DNA of 31,734 nucleotides from CAYXWM01 sp964468805 (lineage in GTDB: Bacteria > Bacillota > Clostridia > Lachnospirales > WRBF01), in NCBI GenBank assembly GCA_964468805.1, contig CAYXWM010000030.1:1-31734 (forward strand). Reading direction: 5' to 3'. A program made the position numbers and the translations under genes. How positions within the stretch are numbered: the first letter of the stretch is position 1; each line of letters starts with the position of its first letter. Under the pieces are notes generated by a model. It was not told the origin of the DNA and made no database searches. It saw only the letters and a program-made list of their open reading frames with translations. Below are positions 15,882 to 23,599 of this stretch, piece by piece.

Positions 15882-17237
15882 GTGGATTGTGAGAGATATA
15901 AACTGATTTTCACGGCGTTCTTGGACAATGATTTGAACAAAGAAGAAAAGGCGGACTTTTTGGCTCATATAGAAAAATGCCCTTCATGCAAGGCTGAACT
16001 GGAAGAAATCCGGGCATTGCTTAAAGATTTACATGAATTATCCCATATAGAACTGCCGGAAGGATACCATGATGAACTGATGGAAAAGCTGCACCGTCAA
16101 CAACAGCAAGTTCGCTTATTTATGGAAAAAACACCGTCCGCTCCGGCTAAAAAGATCATGCAAGTTCATCCAAAGAAAGTCGTAAAAATACCTTTCTTCC
16201 GCAGACTTGCAGGAGCTATGGCTTATACTTTTGCGGCCTTGATGATTGTTTCTGCCACGGGGCTGATGTTGTTCGGAGAAAACTTTTGGGGAACCAAGGA
16301 CTTTATTGTGGAGTATCAAAGCCCTAATCCTGAAATTGAGCAGACAACAGCGGGCTACGGAACACCCATAGGAATGTTTGGCATGGATAACCGGCAGACA
16401 GCAAATACCGGTTCAGACAGCGGAGAAGCTGTTTCTCAAAGCTCAATGGAATCGGATTCGGAAGAGATTCCTCCCGAATCGTCTGAATTCAATTTAAAAA
16501 TGGCATTGGAAGACGATTACGATTTAAATAATAATCCCGAAGTTCAAACTGTCGATGTAACCGGAAACACAGCCGGAAATATGAAAAAGACAGCCGAATA
16601 CAAGCTAAGTACCGGAAACGTTCCGGCTTTTGTTACTCATATTAACTCAATGTTTGAGAGCATGAATTTAACGCCCAATGTAACAGAGCAGAATTACTAT
16701 GATAACAATAATACTTATTTTACCACCGTGAGTATACCAAATCATGAATATGATAATTTTAAAAAGAATATAGAGACCCTGGCTGCAAATGACGAAGTAA
16801 TTTTAAGTGTTGAAGAATATAGCAATGATAACTATCGTTCTGCTTTGATTTCTCAGATTAACATAAAGCAAACGGAAGAACAACGTATCAAGAATATTCT
16901 GTCAGTAAACAACACTAACGTTGCCGACACCATAGCCTTGGAAAACCGATTGTCCGAATTAAATTACGATATTATTGATTTACAGGGGCAAATAAATTTA
17001 CACGACGACAGTGTTTCTACCGTTAGGTTATTTGTTTCTGAAAACCCTGCCGCTATGGACTTGCCGTCTCAAATCGGTTTGGCATTTAATGAATCCGCAG
17101 AAGGCACCCTAAATTTTTTCAAGGAATTTATCCTGTTTTGGGTAAGAGCCAGTATCCCACTTTTATTGATTGCAGTAATATTCCTACCCATATTTATATA
17201 TAGGCATTATTATAAAGTAAAAAACAAGACCGGCTGA
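15882..17237 (+). CDS. Anti-sigma factor: zinc-finger plus DUF4349 membrane protein
   Basis: A 451-residue protein. The N-terminal ZAS-type zinc finger holds HIEKCPSC (H-x3-C-x2-C, about residues 29-36), which in this family binds and holds the ECF sigma factor. A membrane helix follows at about 110-130 (AMAYTFAALMIVSATGLMLF), then an acidic Ser/Glu-rich linker and a DUF4349 domain (about 225-405) on the outer face. A second membrane helix (about 413-440) and a basic tail end the protein. The start is GTG, chosen for AAGGAGG at good spacing; an in-frame ATG six codons upstream overlaps the sigma gene. Release probably follows an envelope signal sensed by the DUF4349 part, but that is inferred. 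Confidence 0.85.
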   Translation: MDCERYKLIFTAFLDNDLNKEEKADFLAHIEKCPSCKAELEEIRALLKDLHELSHIELPEGYHDELMEKLHRQQQQVRLFMEKTPSAPAKKIMQVHPKKVVKIPFFRRLAGAMAYTFAALMIVSATGLMLFGENFWGTKDFIVEYQSPNPEIEQTTAGYGTPIGMFGMDNRQTANTGSDSGEAVSQSSMESDSEEIPPESSEFNLKMALEDDYDLNNNPEVQTVDVTGNTAGNMKKTAEYKLSTGNVPAFVTHINSMFESMNLTPNVTEQNYYDNNNTYFTTVSIPNHEYDNFKKNIETLAANDEVILSVEEYSNDNYRSALISQINIKQTEEQRIKNILSVNNTNVADTIALENRLSELNYDIIDLQGQINLHDDSVSTVRLFVSENPAAMDLPSQIGLAFNESAEGTLNFFKEFILFWVRASIPLLLIAVIFLPIFIYRHYYKVKNKTG

Positions 17238-17245
17238 TGTCAATT

Positions 17246-17284
17246 AAAAAGGAGTATAACTTATTTAAGGTTATACTCCTTTTC
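17246..17284. terminator. Bidirectional terminator between anti-sigma and flotillin genes
   Basis: AAAAGGAGTATAAC and GTTATACTCCTTTT form a near-perfect stem with a nine-base loop. The A-run on one side and T-run on the other suit both convergent transcripts. It ends six bases before the flotillin stop codon. Confidence 0.88.
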
Positions 17285-17289
17285 TATGA

Positions 17290-18804
17290 TTATTGATTGT
17301 TATCCGGTTGAGAGGGTAAAGTTTGTGTTGAAACGTTTTGAGGATTAGTGTTATTTTGCAGGTCTGATGCGGCTTTTCCTCCGATAAATCCGCTTAACAG
17401 GGATTTAATGTCTATACCTGTGGATTCCGCCACACCTTCGGTAATTTGATTAGCAGAAGACATAATGTCTTTAATAAGTTTTGTGGAATTACCGTCGCCG
17501 TACATTACAATTTTGTCGGTTTGAGAAAGAGGAAGAGCAGCGTTTTTGACTATATCCGGTAATACTTTCAGATACATTTCCAATACGGATGCTTCACCCA
17601 TGGCTTTCATAGCCTCTGCTTTGGCAAGTATAGCCTCTGCTTCGGCTCGACCCTTGGCTTCTATACCTTTAGCTTCTTCTTCGTCGGCAAACCTTTTTGC
17701 CGAGGCTTTGATTTTGTCTGCTTGAGCCTGTTGTTCCTGCTCGATTTTGGCGGCCATAGCGGCTTGCTCACGTTTGTATTTATCCGCCAAGGCTTGTTGT
17801 TCTATTGCATATTTATCTGCTTCGGCTTTTTTCTTAACCTCTGCATCCAAAGCCTTTTCGGTCAATGATATTTCCTTTTCCTTCAATTCAACTTCACGCT
17901 CTCTGCGAGCAATGTCTGCATTAACCGATGAAGTTTCTATACTCTTACGCTGTTCTTGTTCTTGAATTGCGTAAGCTGCATCGGCTTCTGCCCTTTTGAC
18001 GTCTTGATCTATTTTAAACTCTGACTTTTTAATTTCAACTTCCTTGTTTTGCAATGCTATGTTAATATCTGCCAGAGCCTTAGCTTTATTACTTTCTTCC
18101 ATAGCACTCGCTTGAGCCACGGCTATGTCTTTCTCCGCATTGGCTTTTGCTATGGCGGCATCTTTTCTGATTTTTGCTATGTTATCAATACCCAGGTCTT
18201 GAATAATACCTTCTTTGTCTACAAAGTTTTGTATGGTAAGGTTTACTATTTCAAGCCCCATTCTTCTCATATCGTCGGCAGCGTTTTGCAAAACTTTCGA
18301 GGCAAAAAGGTCTCTGTTTTGCACCAATTCAGAAAGTTTCATTTGCCCTACAATTTCACGCATATTGCCCTCAAGAACCTGTTGAGCAACCAAGCCTATT
18401 TCTTCTTGGCGTCTGCCCAAAAAGTTTTCGGCGGCACGAAGTATCGACTCTCTGTCCGAAGCTACTTTGATGTTGGCAACGCCGTCAATGAAAATATTGA
18501 TATACTCACTGGTAGGCACGGCGGAGTTTGTTTTAATGTCAACTTGCATAAGGCTGAGTCTTAATTTGTCAACTCGTTCAAAGAAGGGAATTCTGATGGT
18601 AGCTCTACCCACAACAATCCGTGAGCCGCTGTATCTTTCTTTTCCCTTTTTAAAGCCCGAAATTATGTAGGCTACGTCCGGTGGTGCTTTTATGTAGGAT
18701 ATTGCCAAAAAAACGGAAACTAAAATGATTCCTATTACTATCCATACTATATCCATTTTTATTCCCACCTTCCCAATTGATAACAACAGTACTTCCATAC
18801 CCAT
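17290..18804 (-). CDS. floT: Flotillin (SPFH/band 7 membrane scaffold protein)
   Basis: A 504-residue protein. One membrane segment near the N-terminus (about 18-38) is followed by an SPFH domain (about 55-220), then a long Ala/Glu/Lys-rich coiled coil (about 225-405) with the EAKGIEAKGRAEAEAILAKA motif typical of flotillins, and a C-terminal domain with a Gln/Asn-rich tail. Flotillins form oligomeric patches that organise signalling and secretion complexes. The start shown has GGGAGGT at ideal spacing; an ATG 16 codons later (18756), just before the membrane segment, also has a usable site. The NfeD-like partner often found beside floT is absent here. Confidence 0.92.
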   Translation of the reverse strand: MGMEVLLLSIGKVGIKMDIVWIVIGIILVSVFLAISYIKAPPDVAYIISGFKKGKERYSGSRIVVGRATIRIPFFERVDKLRLSLMQVDIKTNSAVPTSEYINIFIDGVANIKVASDRESILRAAENFLGRRQEEIGLVAQQVLEGNMREIVGQMKLSELVQNRDLFASKVLQNAADDMRRMGLEIVNLTIQNFVDKEGIIQDLGIDNIAKIRKDAAIAKANAEKDIAVAQASAMEESNKAKALADINIALQNKEVEIKKSEFKIDQDVKRAEADAAYAIQEQEQRKSIETSSVNADIARREREVELKEKEISLTEKALDAEVKKKAEADKYAIEQQALADKYKREQAAMAAKIEQEQQAQADKIKASAKRFADEEEAKGIEAKGRAEAEAILAKAEAMKAMGEASVLEMYLKVLPDIVKNAALPLSQTDKIVMYGDGNSTKLIKDIMSSANQITEGVAESTGIDIKSLLSGFIGGKAASDLQNNTNPQNVSTQTLPSQPDNNQ

Positions 18805-18861
18805 TATCTGACCTCCCGGTTGTGATAGTGTTAGAGTAAAAGTTTGAACTTGAATATGTAT

Positions 18862-18891
18862 ATTATATCACAAGCGTCGGTTATTTTTCAA
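18862..18891 (-). promoter_or_regulatory. Probable promoter of the flotillin gene
   Basis: Minus strand: TTGAAA, 18 bases, TATAAT. It lies in the 117-bp gap after the LysR gene, so flotillin probably has its own promoter. Confidence 0.6.
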
Positions 18892-18921
18892 CTGAAATTT
18901 GACTAAATGCTATATTTTTTG

Positions 18922-19812
18922 TTAAGAATTGGCGGCTTCCTTGAAAAATCTTAACCAATTTAAATATTCAATTTTATTTAGACTGTTTTTTAAGTAAACA
19001 AAGGCAAAGTCATGTCTTACATTGTAATTTTCTATATATATTTGGCATATTTCTCCTCTTTCGATTTCTTTATCAACAACGGCTTTATATAAAAATGAAA
19101 TACCCAGACCGTCTTTAACCAGTTCTTTTATGGCATTGGTATTTCCTATTTCGGTTATGCTTTTAAAATTATCCAAGTTAAAATTATTTTCATACAGTAT
19201 TTGGTCGAACACGTTTCTTACTCCCGAACCTTTTTCCCGAATCAATAATCTGTGATTTAATATTTCTTTGAAATTAATATTTTGATTGGCAAGAGGATAC
19301 TCCCCGGAGCATACCGGTATAAAGCTTTCAACGGCTAATACCTCATAATCATAACCGGACTTATCAAAATGTCCTTCAAGTATTACAAAGCTTAATTTAC
19401 CGTCCCTTAATCTGTCCAGTAATGATTTGGTATTATCCACAATCATTGAAATATCTTGATTTGGATATGTATTGATAAGTTTTTTTAATATTTTCGGCAT
19501 TATATATTCGCCTATACTTAGAGTTACCCCAAATTCCAGTGGTAGGTTTTTTAGCTCCTCTTTATTCATCAATTCTTTTATTCTTATACTGTCCGAGTTC
19601 ATGGTTACCGCAAAGTCATTGAGCAATTTGCCCCTTTGAGTAAGCATCAGAGTTTTGCCCTCATAATAAAACAATTTGCAACCGTAGTATTCTTCCAAGT
19701 ACTTTATATGTTGCGATACCGCAGGTTGTGTTATGTGAAGGTATTGAGCTGTTTTGGTATAACTGCCCAGTTTACTCAACACCAAAAATGTTTCAAATCG
19801 GTAATCTAACAT
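18922..19812 (-). CDS. LysR-family transcriptional regulator
   Basis: A 296-residue regulator. The N-terminal winged helix-turn-helix lies at about residues 3-60 (YTKTAQYLHITQPAVSQHIK), and a LysR substrate-binding domain at about 88-290 would sense a small effector. It resembles the CysL/CbbR-like branch in general form, but the effector cannot be deduced. The start follows AGGGAGAG. No divergent operon of matching function is adjacent: the neighbour across a 373-bp gap is ung. Its target may lie elsewhere or include its own gene. Confidence 0.92.
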   Translation of the reverse strand: MLDYRFETFLVLSKLGSYTKTAQYLHITQPAVSQHIKYLEEYYGCKLFYYEGKTLMLTQRGKLLNDFAVTMNSDSIRIKELMNKEELKNLPLEFGVTLSIGEYIMPKILKKLINTYPNQDISMIVDNTKSLLDRLRDGKLSFVILEGHFDKSGYDYEVLAVESFIPVCSGEYPLANQNINFKEILNHRLLIREKGSGVRNVFDQILYENNFNLDNFKSITEIGNTNAIKELVKDGLGISFLYKAVVDKEIERGEICQIYIENYNVRHDFAFVYLKNSLNKIEYLNWLRFFKEAANS

Positions 19813-20185
19813 AAATCTCTCCCTAAGATAAAAAATATATTCCGGTTAAAACTATGTTATAATATAAACACACTAGGTAAAAACGACTATACTTTTCATC
19901 TTTACACTAAATATTTTGTATGTTTTATCAGTAATTCCGCATGCTGCAAATTATTATACCAAAAAAGTTACAATAATCAAAACACTTTATAATCCTACTT
20001 AATTAAGCCTTTATAATAAATTTAGTAATTAAATGTAATTTGCATAATACTTTACATAAAATTTAATCAGATTTATTGAATACATATTAAGTAAACTATA
20101 TACCATATGTTAAAAACTTTCATATTAAAATGATTTATGTTATAATATTTGTGCAAGTATAAAGTTATAATATCGGGAGAGAAAT
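19813..20185. other. AT-rich divergent spacer between the LysR and ung genes
   Basis: No gene, no RNA of a known class and no family A or B element is visible. It holds the ung promoter and, presumably, the LysR promoter and operator. Several short AT palindromes such as TTAATTAA occur, but in DNA this AT-rich none can be singled out. Confidence 0.4.
20118..20146 (+). promoter_or_regulatory. Probable extended -10 promoter of ung
   Basis: TTTCAT, 17 bases, TATAAT with TGT just ahead of the -10 (extended form TGTTATAAT). The leader would be about 33 nt, with a GGGAGAG ribosome binding site. Confidence 0.5.
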
Positions 20186-20845
20186 ATGGTTAATCTGGAA
20201 AATGACTGGGATATGCTTCTGGAAGCGGAATTTTCAAAGGACTATTATCAAAAACTGAGAAAGTTCCTAAAAGCAGAATACAAAAAACATACGGTATATC
20301 CCAATATGTATGATATATTTAACGCCCTAAAGTATACATCTTATAAGGACACTAAGGTAGTGTTGCTGGGTCAGGACCCTTATCACGGTCCGGGACAGGC
20401 TAACGGTCTTTGTTTTTCCGTTAAGCCCCAAGTACCCATGCCACCATCCTTGGTCAATATTTTTACGGAAATTAAAAACGATTTGGGTAAACCAATTCCG
20501 CCTAACGGAGATTTGACTCGCTGGGCAAAACAAGGAGTACTCCTCTTAAATACTGTACTGACCGTAAGAGCCGGTGAAGCAAATAGCCATAAAAACATGG
20601 GTTGGGAGACCTTTACGGATAAAATTATAGAGCTGTTAAACCAAAGAGAAATACCCATAGTCTTTATGCTCTGGGGTGCCAATGCTAAAGAAAAAATCAA
20701 GCTGCTTACAAATAAGAAGCACAAAGTATTAACCGCGGCACATCCAAGCCCATTGGCGGCATATAAGGGTTTCTTCGGTTGTAAACACTTTTCTTCCGCT
20801 AATAATTTTCTCAAAGAATTGGGCATTCAAGAAATTGATTGGTAA
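20186..20845 (+). CDS. ung: Uracil-DNA glycosylase
   Basis: A 219-residue family 1 uracil-DNA glycosylase, close to the usual length. It removes uracil from DNA and so starts base excision repair of deaminated cytosine. The water-activating motif GQDPYHGPGQANGLCFS with its catalytic Asp lies at about 62-78, the uracil-binding LLLNTVLTVR near 120-129, and the DNA-intercalation loop HPSPLAAYKG near 186-195. It appears monocistronic, ending at a terminator shared with the convergent sigG gene. Confidence 0.97.
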   Translation: MVNLENDWDMLLEAEFSKDYYQKLRKFLKAEYKKHTVYPNMYDIFNALKYTSYKDTKVVLLGQDPYHGPGQANGLCFSVKPQVPMPPSLVNIFTEIKNDLGKPIPPNGDLTRWAKQGVLLLNTVLTVRAGEANSHKNMGWETFTDKIIELLNQREIPIVFMLWGANAKEKIKLLTNKKHKVLTAAHPSPLAAYKGFFGCKHFSSANNFLKELGIQEIDW

Positions 20846-20937
20846 AAATTTCAACCCCGGTATATTCATCATGACAGCATATGTAAAGAACATTTATATT
20901 ATGTAGACAATATTTCGATTTAACACGGTTGCATAAG

Positions 20938-20965
20938 AAAGTCCCTCCTAAGAGGGACTTTTTAT
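20938..20965. terminator. Terminator between ung and sigG
   Basis: AAAGTCCCTC and GAGGGACTTT form a perfect 10-bp stem around a four-base loop, followed by TTATATTTT on the ung side. The convergent arrangement suggests use by both genes. Confidence 0.85.
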
Positions 20966-21014
20966 ATTTTATTAATTTGCACGTACTGACTGATAATTAA
21001 TAGAGCCTAACCCA

Positions 21015-21791
21015 TCAGGTTACATGTTTTTTCATTGATTTTAAAGCACTTTTCTCCAATCGAGAGACTTGAGCTTGACTTATGCCGATTTCCTCCGCCA
21101 CTTCCATTTGAGTTTTTCCCTCAAAAAAACGAAGGTTTAAAATATGCTTTTCCCTATCGTTTAGTCGCTTTAATGCTTCAGCCAAAGTAAGATTCTCCAA
21201 CCAGCGAACATCGGTATTTTTTTCGTCACTTACTTGGTCCATTACGAAAATAGCGTCAGAACCGTCATGAAAAACCGGTTCGAATAGGGATATGGGGTCT
21301 TGAATTGCCTCAAGGGCAAAAAGCACATCGGACTTTGGCATGTCCATTTCTTTTGCTATTTCTTCTATTGTTGGCTCCTTGGAATTTTTACTTATGAGTT
21401 GTTCCTTGACTTGAAGAGCACGGTATGCCGTGTCTCGTAAAGAACGGCTAACGCGTATTGAATTGTTGTCTCTGAGATATCTGCGAATCTCCCCGATAAT
21501 CATGGGCACAGCATAGGTTGAAAACTGAACCCCTTGGGTAATATCGAAGTTATCTATTGCCTTAATCAGACCAATACAGCCCACTTGAAATATATCGTCC
21601 ACATATTCGCCCCGGTTGTTGAATCGTTGAATTATACTTAAAACGAGACGCATATTGCCGTAGATATATTTTTCCCGTGCCTCTTTGTCGCCTTGCAGAA
21701 TCTTGTCGAAAAGCAGCTTTTTCTCTTCACCTTTTAGGATGGGGAGTTTAGATGTGTTCACTCCGCAGATTTCAACCTTGTTGTAAAGCAT
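21015..21791 (-). CDS. sigG: RNA polymerase sporulation sigma factor SigG
   Basis: A 258-residue sigma-70 factor that drives late gene expression in the forespore. The N-terminus KVEICGVNTSKLPIL is the characteristic SigG opening. Region 2 includes FSTYAVPMIIGEIRRYLRDN, region 3 follows (SLRDTAYRALQVKEQL), and region 4 has the helix-turn-helix TQMEVAEEIGISQAQVSRLE. The start ATG follows GGAGGG. In many Bacilli and Clostridia sigG lies next to spoIIGA and sigE; here those genes are not beside it. In sporulating relatives it is transcribed by SigF. I could not pin down a SigF promoter, although a perfect palindrome, AGTAATTAATTACT, lies upstream at 21850-21863. Confidence 0.95.
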   Translation of the reverse strand: MLYNKVEICGVNTSKLPILKGEEKKLLFDKILQGDKEAREKYIYGNMRLVLSIIQRFNNRGEYVDDIFQVGCIGLIKAIDNFDITQGVQFSTYAVPMIIGEIRRYLRDNNSIRVSRSLRDTAYRALQVKEQLISKNSKEPTIEEIAKEMDMPKSDVLFALEAIQDPISLFEPVFHDGSDAIFVMDQVSDEKNTDVRWLENLTLAEALKRLNDREKHILNLRFFEGKTQMEVAEEIGISQAQVSRLEKSALKSMKKHVT

Positions 21792-21906
21792 TTCATTCCC
21801 TCCAAAGTTAGCTACTTTATTGTGCCTAATATACCAACTCGCGGTTAAAGTAATTAATTACTCTAATCAAAATCTGGCAGAACTGCATGGCAGGATTTTG
21901 CAATAG

Positions 21907-22004
21907 TACTGATTCCATTTTAAACACAGGACATAAACAATTGATTTTTTTCCAACGGTTCAAGAAAACGATTGTTTTTGTCCTTCATCTTATTTGGAAT
22001 TATT
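21907..22004. repeat. Family B palindromic element, copy 3
   Basis: The left arm TACTGATTCCATTTTAAAC and the right arm GTCCTTCATCTTATTTGGAA are imperfect reverse complements, with the conserved core near CCAACGGTTCAAG. The right tip (AATTATT) is slightly degraded. It lies in the 314-bp gap between sigG and the carboxypeptidase gene, both on the minus strand, so it would follow the carboxypeptidase stop codon in its mRNA and lie upstream of sigG. Confidence 0.8.
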
Positions 22005-22105
22005 TGAAAATATTGTTGCAAATGATTATTTCCCATGAAATAAATCATTTCCCAACCAACCAAAAATATACATATATAAATTTCCTATAATTACCGGGTC
22101 GGCTC

Positions 22106-23281
22106 CTAAAATTCCGGTAAAATTGTATTAACCCTTTCATTAGTGCCCAATTCAAACCAAGTATTTAACACTTTTTCCAGTGAAGTTTTTAAATCGTGGC
22201 GAGTTGCCTCGTTTTCCGCCAACAAATCTATTTCCGTAAAACACTCATTTTCCAGATAAACCTTACAACTGCCAATTTTGTCGCCTTGTGAGACGGGTGC
22301 TTTTATGGCAGGCGGAATTTGGTATACCAATTTTAATTTATCCTTTTCTTCCTTACTTAAAGGCAAAATAACGTCCTCTTTAAAGCAAACCTTTACCTCC
22401 GGTATTTTGGAACGTTCCACTGCAACTACTCCCGCTTCCGAGTTTCCTGATACTACTTTTGTATACTCAAAATTATCAAAACCGTAGTTAAGCAAAGCCT
22501 TTGTGTCTATCCATTTTTGTTCTTTGCCTTTATTACCCCAACCGCTGGCGAAAACCACAGTTATGAGTTGCATATCTCCTCTTTTTGCCGAACCCACAAA
22601 ACACTGACCTGCCTTGCCTGTAAAGCCCGTTTTAACGCCGTTTGCTCCTTCATATTCTCTGAGCAAGCGGTTTTTGTTCATAAGGCTGTAAGTACGTTTG
22701 TCTGACTTTACCTCTACTTCGGATGTATTGATTAATGCCAAAAATTTCTGATTTTTTAATGCATAGGCGGTTATTAATGCCATGTCATAGGCGGTTGAAT
22801 GGTGGTCATCCAAGTCAAGCCCGTTGGGTGTTTTAAAAACCGTGTCTGCCGCACCCAATTCCTTTGCTTTTTCAGTCATGGTTTTGCAAAATTCCTCCAC
22901 GCTGTTGCCCACATGTTCAGCTATGGCAACGGCAGCATCGTTGGAGGATTCCAACATCAAGGCATACATTAAATCTTGCAGTTTTATTTTTTCTCCCGGA
23001 GACAGCCCCATTCTTACCTTAGGTGCAAGGGAAGCTCTCCGGGATACGGTGACCTCATCGTTTAAATCTGCGTTTTCCAGGGCAATAACAGCAGTCATTA
23101 TTTTTGTGGTACTTGCCATTGCCATGGGAGTATGTTCGTTTTTACCCCAGAGCACTCTGCCGGTTCTTTGATCCAACAAAACCGCCGCCAGAGATTTAAT
23201 TTCGCCGGGTTTTTCCTCGTTAGCATGTATGGTTACCTGTAACAAAAGACTTATAATCACTGTAAGAATAAGCTTTTTCAT
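22106..23281 (-). CDS. Serine-type D-Ala-D-Ala carboxypeptidase (DacF/DacB type)
   Basis: A 391-residue exported penicillin-binding protein of peptidase family S11 that trims the terminal D-Ala of peptidoglycan side chains. The signal peptide is MKKLILTVIISLLLQVTIHA. The catalytic triad of motifs is intact: STTK near residue 57, SSN near 115, and KTG near 220. The C-terminal PBP5-like beta domain follows (about 270-365), and the far C-terminus is slightly amphipathic, fitting membrane attachment. The start has GGAGAGG upstream; an in-frame ATG 32 codons earlier has none and would spoil the signal peptide. DacF and DacB are sporulation types in Bacillus, and sigG next door makes such a role attractive, but it cannot be told from a vegetative enzyme here. 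Confidence 0.93.
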   Translation of the reverse strand: MKKLILTVIISLLLQVTIHANEEKPGEIKSLAAVLLDQRTGRVLWGKNEHTPMAMASTTKIMTAVIALENADLNDEVTVSRRASLAPKVRMGLSPGEKIKLQDLMYALMLESSNDAAVAIAEHVGNSVEEFCKTMTEKAKELGAADTVFKTPNGLDLDDHHSTAYDMALITAYALKNQKFLALINTSEVEVKSDKRTYSLMNKNRLLREYEGANGVKTGFTGKAGQCFVGSAKRGDMQLITVVFASGWGNKGKEQKWIDTKALLNYGFDNFEYTKVVSGNSEAGVVAVERSKIPEVKVCFKEDVILPLSKEEKDKLKLVYQIPPAIKAPVSQGDKIGSCKVYLENECFTEIDLLAENEATRHDLKTSLEKVLNTWFELGTNERVNTILPEF

Positions 23282-23419
23282 AATAACACCTCTCCTGTGT
23301 TTGCTTAGTCCAATGTAGTTTGTGCAAAAAATTCTAAAATATAAAAAAATTCTCACCGGATTGCGTGGAAACTCCAAAACCTTACATTACAGTAAACTTT
23401 ATATCTATCTACTTGTTAT

Positions 23420-23461
23420 GCCAATTCCATATGAGATGATGGACAAAATGGAATCGGTATT
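23420..23461. repeat. Family B remnant, inverted and core-deleted (42 bp)
   Basis: CCAATTCCATATGAGATGAT is the reverse complement of the usual right arm, and TGGAATCGGTAT is that of the left tip. The whole core is missing, so the arms nearly abut. It lies in the 318-bp spacer (23282-23599) between the carboxypeptidase and recJ genes, which otherwise holds only promoter sequence. Confidence 0.6.
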
Positions 23462-23529
23462 ATTACCTTTCTTTTCTAAAACATTAGTTTCTTAAATATT
23501 CTTCTGATTTATGCAATCGGAAACGAAGG

Positions 23530-23558
23530 TTGCAAAGCTTATCAAAATCTAATACAAT
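23530..23558 (+). promoter_or_regulatory. Probable SigA promoter of recJ
   Basis: TTGCAA, 17 bases, TACAAT, with a leader of about 35 nt to the recJ start, which has AGAAGGAGA upstream. It may also drive apt. Confidence 0.6.
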
Positions 23559-23599
23559 AGAAATCAAGCAAGCAAATGTGACTGCAGAAGGAGATTCAG

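Noticed and set aside
15160..18900. TAACCG hexamers upstream of both the ECF sigma and flotillin genes as a shared ECF promoter
   Set aside because: No matching -10 element follows at the right distance in both places, and the same hexamer also occurs by chance at the start of the anti-sigma gene.
20383..20826. A 147-codon minus-strand frame opposite ung
   Set aside because: It is a shadow of the clearly conserved ung gene and has no ribosome binding site.
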